Part shown: positions 7,009-16,247 of the stretch, piece after piece
Position numbering within the stretch: position 1 is the first letter of the stretch
How the letters are laid out: every line of letters begins with the position of its first letter
Assembly: GCF_017495225.1 (NCBI RefSeq)
Contig: NZ_JAFEIG010000020.1
Coordinates: 248,001-312,000 of the forward strand
Source of the DNA: Daejeonella sp.
Lineage (GTDB): Bacteria; Bacteroidota; Bacteroidia; Sphingobacteriales; Sphingobacteriaceae
DNA length: 64,000 bases
Direction: 5' to 3'
Translations under genes and position numbers: made by a program
The notes under the pieces: model-generated
What the model was told of the DNA's origin: nothing
Database searches by the model: none
Seen by the model: the letters and a program-made list of their open reading frames with translations, nothing else

Positions 7009-10000
7009 TTAGTCGAGAGGAGCCCCACCTCTAAACCAACCCTTAACTCTTTTTGAGTTTGAATCGCCAATTAATAACATACATGGGACTAAAATTAATG
7101 TTAAGAAGGTTGCGAAACTTAAGCCAAATATCATTGTCCATGATAATGGTCCCCAGAATGCCACATTATCTCCTCCAAAATATAATTTAGGATCAAAATC
7201 ACTAAACAAAGTCACAAAATCCATATTTAGCCCTACTGCAAGAGGAATTAATCCTAACATAGTTGCCGTAGCGGTTAACAATACCGGTGTCATCCTTGTC
7301 CTGCCAGCCTCAATAATCGCTTCCTTCACATCCATCCCTTGTTCAATGAGTAAATCCGTAAATTCAACAAGTAGGATTCCGTTTCTTACCACAATTCCGG
7401 CAAGTGCTACAATTCCTACCCCCGACATTACAATTGACATCTCCATCCTAAAAATGGTTACTCCAAGTAAAACACCAATAATACTCAAGAAAATCTCACT
7501 TAAAATAATAAGTGGCTTTGTAATTGAATTAAATTGGGTTACTAGAATAATCAAAATCAATCCCAAAGAAATCATCAAAGCTGTTCCTAAGAATAACATC
7601 GTCTCTTGCTGTTCTTCTTGCTCACCCGCCATTTTGACTTCTACACCGGCAGGCGACTTAAATTGAGCGATTTCACTCTCGATAGTAGCTACTACTTCAT
7701 TTGGATTATAATCACTAAGCACATTGGATGAGAGAATAATAATCCTCTTTTCTTGCTTGCGCTTAATTCCACCATAGGTATTTACATAATCAATAGATGC
7801 AAAAGATGATAAAGGTACTTGACGGATAATGCCACCCATACCCATATCCCTATATGTAACTTTCATGTTACGAAGCGCATCAAGGTTATTCTTTTGATCC
7901 TCATTGGCACGAAGATTTATTTCATAATCTTCATTTGCATCGCGGAATTTAGAAACTTCCTTGCCAAAAATGGCGGTACGAAGATCCATACCTATTTGTC
8001 CCGTAGAAATTCCCTCACGATTTGCACGCTCTCTATCAATATCGAAAATAATTTCAGGCTTATTATTCTGGAAATCTGATTTCAATTCCTCAACACCTGC
8101 AATTTGCTTAGCTTCAAGGTATTGCTTTAAATTTTCGGAAACTTTAACCAATGAATCGAGGTTATTACCGGTAACTTCAATGCTGATGGGCTTTGCTGTT
8201 GGCGGACCGGCCTGCTCTTGAGCAACCGTAATTTCGGCTCCAGGAATACCTTTAACAGCCTCTCTAATCTTATCTAGATACAATGAAGTACTTGGTCCGG
8301 TACGTTTCCCAAATTCAGCAAAAGCAACGGTTACCTTACCCATGTTTGGATATTGACCTTGATCCTCACTTTGTGGATCGGTTACTCCAATAGTCACATT
8401 TGATATAATCGAAGTTACATCCTTATTATCCTTGCCAACCACTTTGGTTACATCAGCTTCAACCTTTTTAAGGACCTCATTGGTATAAGCTTGGTCGGTA
8501 CCCACTGGCAGCTGAACATATACATACACAAAATTAGGGTCGCCTTTAGGGAAAAACACAATTTTAGGCGGTACAAAATACAACAAAAGGAAAGTGAGAA
8601 GGAACAGTCCGAGTGTACCTAATAATATTGCACGAGGCCAATTAAGTGCTTTTCGAAGTAAACTAGCATACCTTTTTTGTACAGTAGGCCAAATATTGGT
8701 TTGGAAATTTTTAATTGTATTACTTAAATAGAAATGATTAAAAAGATACAATAAAGCGACAAAAACAATTAAATTTCCTAACCCGAAGTTGATTATATAA
8801 GCCAAAATAGCTATACCTGCAAAAATCAAAAGGTTACGCTTTACAGATTTATCGAAGCTTGGCTTTTCCTTTTCAAAATTTTCGGGCTTCATAAAATCAA
8901 CGGCAAATACCGGATTAATGATGTAAGCCACTAACAATGATGCTAAAAGGGTAATAATCAGGGTCATAGGTAAGAAAAACATAAACTCACCAATAACACC
9001 AGGCCAGAAAAGTAAAGGCACAAAAGGTGCTAAAGTTGTTAATGTACCTGAAAGAACGGGCAAAAACACTTCAGCAGCAGCCATTTTAGCTGCTTTTTTA
9101 ATGGGCACTTTACCATTATCAAAAATTCGGTGTGTATTTTCAATAACTACAATCGCATCATCCACAACAATACCTAATCCCAATAAGAAGGAAAACAATA
9201 CCATCATGTTCATTGTGAAATTAAATCCAAGCATTGAACCTAATGCTGGCATAGCCATAAAGGCAATAAACATGGATAATGGGACTGATAATGCAACAAA
9301 AATAGCATTTGTAATTCCCATGAAGAACATCAATATCACCGTCACGAGGATAAATCCAATGATAATGGTATTAATCAAATCATGAAGAGTTACTCTAGTT
9401 TTATTAGATTGATCACCGGTAACGGTTATATTTAAATTTTTAGGTAATTGACCAGCCTTCATCTCTGCAATAAGCGCATTAATCTTGTCGGATGCATCAA
9501 TTAAGTTTTCACCACTTCTTTTCTTAACATTCAGCGTGATTACATTTTTACCATATAAACGAGCATAACTTTCTTGCTCTTTGAAAGAATCTTTAACCTC
9601 TGCTAGATCTCTTAAATAAATAGATGATCCTGTAGGAGTTTTGATAATCAAATTGGCAATTTCATCAGCACTTGCGAATTCCTTCTTAACGTTAAGCGTT
9701 CTTCTAACACCATCCATTTTAATGGTACCACCAGAAATGGTCAAATTTTCATATCCAATGGCACGCTCAATATCTGAGAATGAAACTCTAGCAGCGGCCA
9801 TTTTATTTAAGTCTGCATTGATTTGTACTTCCTGTTCCAATGCACCAACAATATCGACACCAGAAATTTCTTTTAGGCTTTCAATTTGATCTTGAATCTC
9901 TTCCGCATACTTCTTAAGACTTTTTAGGTCGTAATCGCCAGAAATATTTAGATAAATAATTGGCAAATCTGATAGATTAATATCCTGAACATTTGGTTCA

Positions 10001-10395
10001 TTAGGCAAATCATTTGGAAGATCTTGCCTTGCCTTATCTACAGCATCTTTTACACGCTGTTTAGCATCCTTGATATCTACATTGGTATTAAATTCGGCAG
10101 TAATTATCGAAAAATCTTGATAGGAATTGGATGTGATTTTTTTTAATCCCGAGGCCGATTTTAATTGCTTTTCAAGCTGCTTAGTAACCAAATTCTCCAT
10201 ATTTGCTGGAGAAGTACCAGGATAAACAGTCTGCACAAATATTTTAGGAATAATAACCTCTGGGAAATTCTCTTTGGGTAAGGCTACATAAGAAAAGTAT
10301 CCTATAACGGAAATAATAACAGTAAGCACATAAATGGCTGTTCTGTTTTCAATTGCCCAACTGGCAGGTTTAAATTCTTTGAAATCTTCTTTCAT
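7009..10395 (-). CDS. RND-family efflux transporter, inner-membrane permease
   Basis: 1128 residues, slightly longer than the usual ~1050. Proton-driven exporter subunit of a tripartite RND pump. The first transmembrane helix is at about 20-38, followed by the porter domain with YPGTSPANMENLVTKQLE, then a helix cluster containing LGIVVDDAIVVIEN near 407-420 with the paired Asp412/Asp413 of the proton relay, and a second porter domain and helix cluster ending near residue 1110. A variable stretch with FDPKLYFGGDNVAFWG precedes the last helix. It is the last gene of tetR-tolC-adaptor-RND, 23 bp after the adaptor. The set is a complete pump; the substrate cannot be told from sequence. Confidence 0.93.
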   Translation of the reverse strand: MKEDFKEFKPASWAIENRTAIYVLTVIISVIGYFSYVALPKENFPEVIIPKIFVQTVYPGTSPANMENLVTKQLEKQLKSASGLKKITSNSYQDFSIITAEFNTNVDIKDAKQRVKDAVDKARQDLPNDLPNEPNVQDINLSDLPIIYLNISGDYDLKSLKKYAEEIQDQIESLKEISGVDIVGALEQEVQINADLNKMAAARVSFSDIERAIGYENLTISGGTIKMDGVRRTLNVKKEFASADEIANLIIKTPTGSSIYLRDLAEVKDSFKEQESYARLYGKNVITLNVKKRSGENLIDASDKINALIAEMKAGQLPKNLNITVTGDQSNKTRVTLHDLINTIIIGFILVTVILMFFMGITNAIFVALSVPLSMFIAFMAMPALGSMLGFNFTMNMMVLFSFLLGLGIVVDDAIVVIENTHRIFDNGKVPIKKAAKMAAAEVFLPVLSGTLTTLAPFVPLLFWPGVIGEFMFFLPMTLIITLLASLLVAYIINPVFAVDFMKPENFEKEKPSFDKSVKRNLLIFAGIAILAYIINFGLGNLIVFVALLYLFNHFYLSNTIKNFQTNIWPTVQKRYASLLRKALNWPRAILLGTLGLFLLTFLLLYFVPPKIVFFPKGDPNFVYVYVQLPVGTDQAYTNEVLKKVEADVTKVVGKDNKDVTSIISNVTIGVTDPQSEDQGQYPNMGKVTVAFAEFGKRTGPSTSLYLDKIREAVKGIPGAEITVAQEQAGPPTAKPISIEVTGNNLDSLVKVSENLKQYLEAKQIAGVEELKSDFQNNKPEIIFDIDRERANREGISTGQIGMDLRTAIFGKEVSKFRDANEDYEINLRANEDQKNNLDALRNMKVTYRDMGMGGIIRQVPLSSFASIDYVNTYGGIKRKQEKRIIILSSNVLSDYNPNEVVATIESEIAQFKSPAGVEVKMAGEQEEQQETMLFLGTALMISLGLILIILVTQFNSITKPLIILSEIFLSIIGVLLGVTIFRMEMSIVMSGVGIVALAGIVVRNGILLVEFTDLLIEQGMDVKEAIIEAGRTRMTPVLLTATATMLGLIPLAVGLNMDFVTLFSDFDPKLYFGGDNVAFWGPLSWTMIFGLSFATFLTLILVPCMLLIGDSNSKRVKGWFRGGAPLD

Positions 10396-10418
10396 CTTAT
10401 AATAATGTATAGCCTGTA

Positions 10419-11513
10419 TTAATTGGATTTTATTGAATCACCTGGACTTAAACCTTGCATTCCGGCAACAATTACCTGATCACCAACTTTAAGACCCGAT
10501 ACTATCTCGGCGCGACCTTCAGAAATTTTGCCTGTTTTAATATCAACACGCTTAGCTTTACCATTATCAGAGATAAATACATAATCCCCATTTTCGGCCT
10601 TTTGAATAGCATTCACAGGAATAACCAATGCATTGGAGTTTTGATAATCGATGATTTTAAGCACTGCAAGCATGTTTGGGCGATAATTTTTATTAGAAGG
10701 CAGTTTTATTTCCACATTAAAACTTCTCGATACTGCATCAATTGTTTTTGAAGCGAAAGAAATTTTGGTAGCAACGGTATCTGGAACATCTGGTAAAATC
10801 ACCTGAACTTTATCCCCTTGATTTACTCTGCTAGCATAAGATTCTGCAATTTGAGCCTTAGCAGTCAATTTATTAGCATTTACGACACGAATACCTGAAA
10901 GGCCTGGCATTACAGCCTGCCCTACCTTAAGATCCATAGCGTCAATAGTTCCAGAAATTGGCGACTTAATTTTATACATTGACATTTGCGACTTCACAGT
11001 TGCAATACGACGTTCAGCAGCTTCTTTTTGAGTTTTAGCGCTTAAATATTGGACTTCAGTACCAATTTTTTGATTCCAAAGGTTCTTTTGACGCTCAAAA
11101 AGTGTAGTTGCAAGCTCTAATTGATTTTGCAGCTCAGATATACTCTGACGTAAAACTTGATCATCAATTTGGGCTAAAACCTGTCCCTTAGACACATTCT
11201 GACCAACACTAGCATAAATGGCAGTCACCACACCTGGAGCCTCCGGATTTACTTGTACATTTTCTTCTGCATCAATTTTCCCTTGAACTTCTAAATAATT
11301 CTCAAAAGAACTTTCTGCTAATATTAATAAGTTTACATCCTTTAAATCGCTAGCGGCTGCAACAATACCAACTTCACTTTCAAGTTTTTCTATTTTAGCA
11401 TTAAGCTCGGCACGCTCCTTTTTTAAAGCTTCAAGCTCAGATTTTTTATCTGTTGGTTTCTCTCCACAAGAGGCCAAAAAGAAGACTACAGCAATAAATA
11501 ATAATTTTTTCAT
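10419..11513 (-). CDS. RND efflux periplasmic adaptor (membrane fusion lipoprotein)
   Basis: 364-residue lipoprotein, lipobox FLASC with Cys16. An N-terminal coiled coil (about 22-50, rich in Lys/Glu/Leu) is an addition seen in Bacteroidota adaptors. It is followed by the first half-motif of a lipoyl domain (PGVVTAIYASVGQNVSKGQVLAQID), an alpha-hairpin and the second half (KSPISGTIDAMDLKVGQAVMPG), then beta-barrel and membrane-proximal domains. It joins the RND permease to the TolC-like channel. Spacing is 23 bp to the permease and 69 bp to the tolC-like gene. Confidence 0.93.
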   Translation of the reverse strand: MKKLLFIAVVFFLASCGEKPTDKKSELEALKKERAELNAKIEKLESEVGIVAAASDLKDVNLLILAESSFENYLEVQGKIDAEENVQVNPEAPGVVTAIYASVGQNVSKGQVLAQIDDQVLRQSISELQNQLELATTLFERQKNLWNQKIGTEVQYLSAKTQKEAAERRIATVKSQMSMYKIKSPISGTIDAMDLKVGQAVMPGLSGIRVVNANKLTAKAQIAESYASRVNQGDKVQVILPDVPDTVATKISFASKTIDAVSRSFNVEIKLPSNKNYRPNMLAVLKIIDYQNSNALVIPVNAIQKAENGDYVFISDNGKAKRVDIKTGKISEGRAEIVSGLKVGDQVIVAGMQGLSPGDSIKSN

Positions 11514-11582
11514 GTATGTTTTAATTTTATTTTTTGACGTTAATGCTTATCCATTTAAGAAGACAAGCAAATTGATTTGTAT

Positions 11583-12920
11583 TTAATAAACGATTTTACC
11601 TAAAGCCCTATCCACATTTACCTTATTAATTAAAAGATCATAAAGTGCATTGATATAATTATTTTGAGACTCCTTTAAAGATGTTTCAGCAGATGTAACT
11701 TCAATACTTGAACCTACCCCCTGCTCATATTTAATTTTGCTAACTCTTAAAACTTCTTGCGCCAATTCCATGTTACGTTTTTGATTCTCGAGAGACTTTA
11801 AACCATTTCTGTACACCGTTTGGGCCTGCTCCACCTCTAGATTAATACCATTTTTAAGGTTTACTAGATTATTCTCAGTTTTTAGAAGTTCAAGCTTTGC
11901 ATTTTTTACTTGGTAGCTTTTTATGCCTCCAGATAAAATAGGTACTGATAAACGCAGTCCAACCACTGTGGTTGGGAAACTTCTATCAAATAATGTACTG
12001 AACTTTTGAGACTGTAAACTTTGTAAAGAGCTCCCAAAAGCCACTAGCGATGGTAAAAACAAGCTTTTATATCGTTTTACATCCAATTCATTGATTTTTT
12101 TCTGTGTTTGAAGCAATGAATATTCAATACGATTTTGATAAGAAGTGCTATCATTCAAATCAATTGATTCTTCAACCTGTAAGCTAGCAATAGAATCTTT
12201 CAATTTTAGTTTCGTTTGAATATTCATACCCATTTGAAACTTCAAAAGATTAACATTCAATTCTAATAAACGGATAACATTTTCACGCTCAGTTTCGAGG
12301 TTGTTATTTAATACTTTTAAACGATCAACATCAATTTTTTCAACAAAACCATTCGCAAAAAGGGCTTGAGTATCGTTTAATGATTTCTTTAAGCGAGAGA
12401 TATTAGCATCTAATAGGCTAAGCTGCTCATTGCTTACTAAAACCGAATAATATGCCTTGGTAACAGCTACGGCAGTCTCAATACGACTACGTTTTAGGCT
12501 TTTATTAGAAAGTTCTTTAAAAGTTTTGGATGCTTGCAATCCGACAAGATAAGAACCATCAAACAATAACTGACTTACCTCTATTCCAATGGATGATTGA
12601 TATTGAACACCAAATCTAACCGGGACTTGCGTACCAGGTTTATCAAAAAACTCGCCAGGTAATAAACTAGTAGGCACTACCAGGAAATCTTGAAAACTGA
12701 CATTACCATTCACTTGAGGTAAACCAATTCCGATAGTCTTCTTGACCGTGTTTTTTGCTATTTCCTCATCAATAATAGCATTTTGGACTGAAACCTGATG
12801 TGATTGAGCATAATCAATAGCTTCTTTCAAGCTAAAGCTGATGGTCGTATCTGATTGTTGTGCCTTAGCAGTAAGCACAGAAAAAAAGCAAACGATTAAG
12901 CTTATGTGTTTATAATTCAT
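11583..12920 (-). CDS. TolC-family outer membrane efflux protein
   Basis: 445 residues with a signal peptide cleaved after TAKA (about residue 20). Long amphipathic helices typical of TolC proteins are seen in two similar halves, each with an FSLKEAIDYA-like or LELLKTENNLVNLKNG-like stretch and the terminal YEQGVGSSIEVTSAETSLKESQNNYINALYDLLINKV repeat (given here only as a description of the helix at about 395-432). It forms the outer-membrane exit duct of the pump. It begins 3 bp after the tetR-like stop codon, so translation is probably coupled. Confidence 0.92.
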   Translation of the reverse strand: MNYKHISLIVCFFSVLTAKAQQSDTTISFSLKEAIDYAQSHQVSVQNAIIDEEIAKNTVKKTIGIGLPQVNGNVSFQDFLVVPTSLLPGEFFDKPGTQVPVRFGVQYQSSIGIEVSQLLFDGSYLVGLQASKTFKELSNKSLKRSRIETAVAVTKAYYSVLVSNEQLSLLDANISRLKKSLNDTQALFANGFVEKIDVDRLKVLNNNLETERENVIRLLELNVNLLKFQMGMNIQTKLKLKDSIASLQVEESIDLNDSTSYQNRIEYSLLQTQKKINELDVKRYKSLFLPSLVAFGSSLQSLQSQKFSTLFDRSFPTTVVGLRLSVPILSGGIKSYQVKNAKLELLKTENNLVNLKNGINLEVEQAQTVYRNGLKSLENQKRNMELAQEVLRVSKIKYEQGVGSSIEVTSAETSLKESQNNYINALYDLLINKVNVDRALGKIVY

Positions 12921-12923
12921 ATT

Positions 12924-13541
12924 TTATTCTTCTTCAATTATTTCTTTGTATTTATTTATTAATTTATGGCCTTTAAGCGTACATATTCCGTATAAAAAGT
13001 GCTCTGTTAACTCGGCCATCACATGTGCTATCCCATATTTCCCATTGGTGTAGGATGTTGAATTACTAAAAATCAAATCCATTTGCTCTAAACGCATTTG
13101 AGTTAAAATATCTGCCTTTATATCTTTTCTGAAATAACCCTCAGCAATACCCCTTTTTAGATTATCATGAATGGTGGTGTATAAATATTTCTCACGAAAA
13201 TTTTTAAAAAATAACCAAGCTTGAGGATGATACTTTTGTAAATCATAAAACAATGAGGGATTAATCCCCGACAATTGCTCTTTCATGTTAGTTAGGGCTA
13301 TAAATATCTCATGGACAGCATTTTGGGAGATATTTATAGTCTCATTTATGAGCTCCCTATTTGAATTCAGCCTCTGCTCAATCACAATATTTACCAACTC
13401 ATTTTTATCAGCGAAATGAGAGTAAATAGTTTTTTTTGACATCCCCAAATGCTTGGCAATATCATCCATCGTTACACTTTTAAAGCCATAGTGGCAAAAA
13501 AGCTTATCAGATTCAACTATTATATACCATTTTACGTCCAA
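12924..13541 (-). CDS. TetR/AcrR-family transcriptional regulator of the efflux operon
   Basis: 205 residues. The N-terminal helix-turn-helix is standard: FKSVTMDDIAKHLGMSKKTIYSHFADKNELV, at about residues 20-50. The C-terminal ligand-binding domain is variable. It is the first gene of the operon with the pump genes and is followed 3 bp later by the tolC-like gene. A 10-bp perfect inverted repeat lies exactly between the -33 and -7 boxes of the upstream promoter, so autoregulation with the pump is the likely mode. The first residues (MDVKWYIIVESDK) replace the usual basic N-terminus; a later start is not needed. Confidence 0.9.
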   Translation of the reverse strand: MDVKWYIIVESDKLFCHYGFKSVTMDDIAKHLGMSKKTIYSHFADKNELVNIVIEQRLNSNRELINETINISQNAVHEIFIALTNMKEQLSGINPSLFYDLQKYHPQAWLFFKNFREKYLYTTIHDNLKRGIAEGYFRKDIKADILTQMRLEQMDLIFSNSTSYTNGKYGIAHVMAELTEHFLYGICTLKGHKLINKYKEIIEEE

Positions 13542-13562
13542 TTGTTAATTTATTTGAAAGTG

Positions 13563-13592
13563 CAAAACTATGGAAACTTTTTAAAACTCAAA
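13563..13592 (-). promoter_or_regulatory. Promoter of tetR-tolC-adaptor-RND operon
   Basis: Minus-strand TTTG (13589-13592), an 18-nt spacer and TAGTTTTG (13563-13570): both boxes match the Bacteroidota consensus with proper spacing. It lies 21 bp before the tetR start codon. Confidence 0.65.
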
Positions 13593-13599
13593 AGTTTCC
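13572..13599. promoter_or_regulatory. Probable TetR operator
   Basis: Perfect inverted repeat GGAAACTTTT (13572-13581), 8-nt centre, AAAAGTTTCC (13590-13599). It fills the spacer of the operon promoter and overlaps the -33 box. Placement and length fit a TetR dimer site that would block RNA polymerase. Confidence 0.65.
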
Positions 13600-13711
13600 G
13601 CGAATATTTTTGTATTTGAAAACGTGAAATGGATGAAAAATACAATGAAATGACAAAGAGAGAATCACGTAGATATAATTCAAAAATCGTAACTTCGCAA
13701 AAAAAGTAAAC

Positions 13712-15055
13712 ATGAAATTATCTGCATTAACAGCCATCTCTCCTATTGATGGTCGCTATCACAATTCAACTAAAGATTTATCGTCCTACTTTTCTGAAGC
13801 GGCATTAATAAATTTCAGGGTTTATGTGGAGATAGAGTATTTCATTTCACTTTGTGAATTACCATTACCTCAACTAAAACATTTTGATAATAAACACTTT
13901 GATGCTTTAAGAGCAGTTTATATACAATTTAATGATGCTGATGCAGAGGCCATTAAGGAAATTGAAAAGACCACTAATCATGATGTAAAAGCGGTTGAAT
14001 ATTTTATAAAAGATAAATTTTCTGACTTGGCTTTAGATGAGTTTAAGGAATTTATTCATTTCGGATTAACCTCTCAAGACATCAATAATACGGCTATACC
14101 ACATTCATTCAAATTAGCTGTTCAAGAATCATATTTACCAAATCTGCAAGAACTATTAAGTCATTTAAAGGAACGCGTTATAGAATGGTCGAAGATACCG
14201 ATGCTTGCACATACCCACGGACAACCGGCATCACCAACCTTATTAGGAAAAGAATTACAGGTATTTGTAGAGCGTATAGAAGCACAATTAACTCATTTAC
14301 AATCCATTCCATTTTCAGCTAAGTTTGGTGGAGCAACAGGAAATTTCAATGCACATCATGTAGCATATCCAGAGATAAACTGGGTAGATTTCGCTAATAA
14401 TTTTGTAAATAATCGTTTAGGATTAAATCGCTCGCAGTTTACCACTCAAATAGAGCATTACGATAATTTTGCGGCACATTGCGATGCTTTAAAACGTATC
14501 AATAATATTTTAATTGATTTAAATAGGGATATGTGGGCTTACATTTCCATGAACTATTTCAAGCAAAAGATAAAAGCTGGAGAAGTAGGCTCATCAGCCA
14601 TGCCACATAAAGTAAATCCGATAGATTTTGAAAATTCGGAAGGAAATTTAGGTATAGCCAACGCTTTATTTGAGCATTTGGCAGCTAAATTACCTATTTC
14701 ACGACTTCAACGCGATCTTACCGACTCTACAGTTTTAAGAAATATTGGTGTTCCAGTTGCTCATACCCTCATTGCTTTAAAATCAACATTAAGAGGTTTT
14801 AATAAGCTTTTATTAAATGAAAGTGCTATCGCATCCGACCTAGAAGCAAATTGGCCGGTGGTTGCGGAAGCTATTCAAACCATTTTGAGAAGAGAGGGCT
14901 ATCCAAACCCTTATGAAGCCTTGAAAGATTTAACACGTACCAATCAGCAAATTAACCAAAATACCATGGCTGAATTTATTGACCGATTGAATGTTTCAGA
15001 TCAAGTAAAGAATGAGTTAAAAGCAATTACACCATCAAATTATACAGGAATTTAG
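13712..15055 (+). CDS. purB: Adenylosuccinate lyase
   Basis: 447-residue member of the fumarase/aspartase superfamily. It cleaves SAICAR and adenylosuccinate in purine synthesis. The superfamily signature GSSAMPHKVNPIDFEN is present near residues 290-305, along with THGQPASPTLLGKE near 167-180 and FIHFGLTSQDINNTAIPH near 116-132. The length and N-terminal AISPIDGRYH match the PurB form of E. coli type. It is a single gene, separated from purK-purE by 12 kb. TAACTTCG 22 bp upstream is a near-consensus -7 box. Confidence 0.96.
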   Translation: MKLSALTAISPIDGRYHNSTKDLSSYFSEAALINFRVYVEIEYFISLCELPLPQLKHFDNKHFDALRAVYIQFNDADAEAIKEIEKTTNHDVKAVEYFIKDKFSDLALDEFKEFIHFGLTSQDINNTAIPHSFKLAVQESYLPNLQELLSHLKERVIEWSKIPMLAHTHGQPASPTLLGKELQVFVERIEAQLTHLQSIPFSAKFGGATGNFNAHHVAYPEINWVDFANNFVNNRLGLNRSQFTTQIEHYDNFAAHCDALKRINNILIDLNRDMWAYISMNYFKQKIKAGEVGSSAMPHKVNPIDFENSEGNLGIANALFEHLAAKLPISRLQRDLTDSTVLRNIGVPVAHTLIALKSTLRGFNKLLLNESAIASDLEANWPVVAEAIQTILRREGYPNPYEALKDLTRTNQQINQNTMAEFIDRLNVSDQVKNELKAITPSNYTGI

Positions 15056-15091
15056 GCAGTCATTGATGTGTCATAAATACTTGGAACCTAA

Positions 15092-15118
15092 TTGTCGACT
15101 TAAAAATTGTTAATTTTG
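15092..15118 (+). promoter_or_regulatory. Promoter of the Nfu gene
   Basis: TTG (15092-15094), 16-nt spacer, TAATTTTG (15111-15118), an exact -7 box. It implies a leader of roughly a dozen bases before the ATG at 15136. Confidence 0.45.
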
Positions 15119-15135
15119 TATATTAAAATAAAAAT

Positions 15136-15699
15136 ATGAGTACTGCAGCTTCAACAACAAACGTATATACAGAAATCACCCCTAATCCGGCAACGCGTAA
15201 GTTCTTAGTTAACAAGCTATTAACAAATAATAGCATTGACTTTGCAACAAAGGAAAGTGCTGAGAAATCGCAATTTGCTAAGGAATTATTCAAGTTTAAC
15301 TTTGTTACTGGAGTTTTCTTCGCTAGCAATTTTGTAACCATCACCAAATCTGAAAGCTCAAATTGGGAAGATATCGAACCTATTTTGAAGGAATTTGTGA
15401 AAGGTGCTGTGGAATCTGAGTATAAGATTCTTGAAAAAGAAGAAGAATTAGCAAGTTTTGAAGGAACAGAAACCGAAATCAAAATTCAGCAAATTTTGCA
15501 CGACTATGTCCGCCCAGCTGTTGAGCAAGATGGTGGTGCAATTAGCTACCGTTCATTTAAAGAAGGTATTGTTACTGTGGAGTTAAGAGGTTCATGCAGT
15601 GGATGCCCATCTTCAACTATCACCTTGAAATCTGGAATTGAGAATTTATTAAAAAGAATGGTTCCAGAGGTTACTGAGGTGGTTTCGGAAGCATTATAA
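15136..15699 (+). CDS. NifU/Nfu-type iron-sulfur carrier protein
   Basis: 187 residues. The N-terminal domain (about 8-90), starting TPNPATRKFLVNKLL, is the Nfu N-terminal fold. The C-terminal NifU-like domain (about 110-187) contains YVRPAVEQDGGAI and the cluster-ligating CSGCPSS motif. Two Nfu subunits normally hold one [4Fe-4S] cluster and deliver it to apo-proteins such as complex I or MtaB-type enzymes, both present in this window. It is monocistronic, with its own promoter and terminator. Confidence 0.92.
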   Translation: MSTAASTTNVYTEITPNPATRKFLVNKLLTNNSIDFATKESAEKSQFAKELFKFNFVTGVFFASNFVTITKSESSNWEDIEPILKEFVKGAVESEYKILEKEEELASFEGTETEIKIQQILHDYVRPAVEQDGGAISYRSFKEGIVTVELRGSCSGCPSSTITLKSGIENLLKRMVPEVTEVVSEAL

Positions 15700-15716
15700 G
15701 AAAGAATATAAAATTG

Positions 15717-15744
15717 AAAGCCTCGAGAAATCGGGGCTTTTTTT
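15717..15744 (+). terminator. Rho-independent terminator after Nfu gene
   Basis: AAAGCCTCGA / TCGGGGCTTT hairpin (one U-G pair on the plus strand, GAAA tetraloop) followed by T-rich DNA. It lies 17 bp after the stop codon. The U-G pair favours plus-strand use. Confidence 0.85.
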
Positions 15745-15750
15745 ATGCTT

Positions 15751-16218
15751 TTATTTTACACTTGGTTTAAGCTCATTTCTAATGGTTTGAGCCCAATTGA
15801 TAATCTCTGTTTTTTGAGCTTCTGATAGTCTTGCATTACTATGAATCAGAGTGTATGATTTTAGAGGCATCTCCCCTTCCTGAATCATTTCTATTACCTC
15901 CTCCAATTTATGATCTGCCTTTTTAGGCTTATAAGTTAAGAATTCAGAAAAGTTCAATTCCGATTTACCTTCATTCACATGATCTGCGAGCCACCAAGCA
16001 AGCGGCTGTATTTCAGAATACCAAGGATAAACTGTATTATTTGAATGGCAATCGTAACATGACGTTTGAACCAATTGTTTAGTACTTTCAGATGCTGGAA
16101 AACTTGCGAAAATATCATTGGGACTAGCCAAAGTAGATTGATTTTTGTCTGGTCTGAAAAATTGAATGAGGATGAAGATTATTAGAAATGCTAGGAGAAT
16201 CTTTTTAGTGATAGTCAT
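15751..16218 (-). CDS. Haem-binding domain protein (cytochrome-like)
   Basis: 155 residues. One N-terminal membrane anchor or signal helix (ITKKILLAFLIIFILIQFF) is followed by a short periplasmic domain with a single CxxCH motif (SCYDCHSNNTVYPWYSEIQP), then WWLADHVNEGKSELNFSEF and an EGEMPLKSYTLIH segment containing the likely Met axial ligand. These features match the Bacteroidota haem-binding domain family (PF14376 as I recall it). It sits in the periplasm. It is 29 bp downstream of the IMPase-family gene on the same strand; a functional link is not evident. Confidence 0.85.
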   Translation of the reverse strand: MTITKKILLAFLIIFILIQFFRPDKNQSTLASPNDIFASFPASESTKQLVQTSCYDCHSNNTVYPWYSEIQPLAWWLADHVNEGKSELNFSEFLTYKPKKADHKLEEVIEMIQEGEMPLKSYTLIHSNARLSEAQKTEIINWAQTIRNELKPSVK

Positions 16219-16247
16219 AAGCTTATAATAAATATTGATAATCTAAT

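Noticed and set aside
15123..15482. 119-residue minus-strand frame opposite the Nfu gene
   Set aside because: Mirror of an established coding region with Ser/Leu-rich shadow composition.
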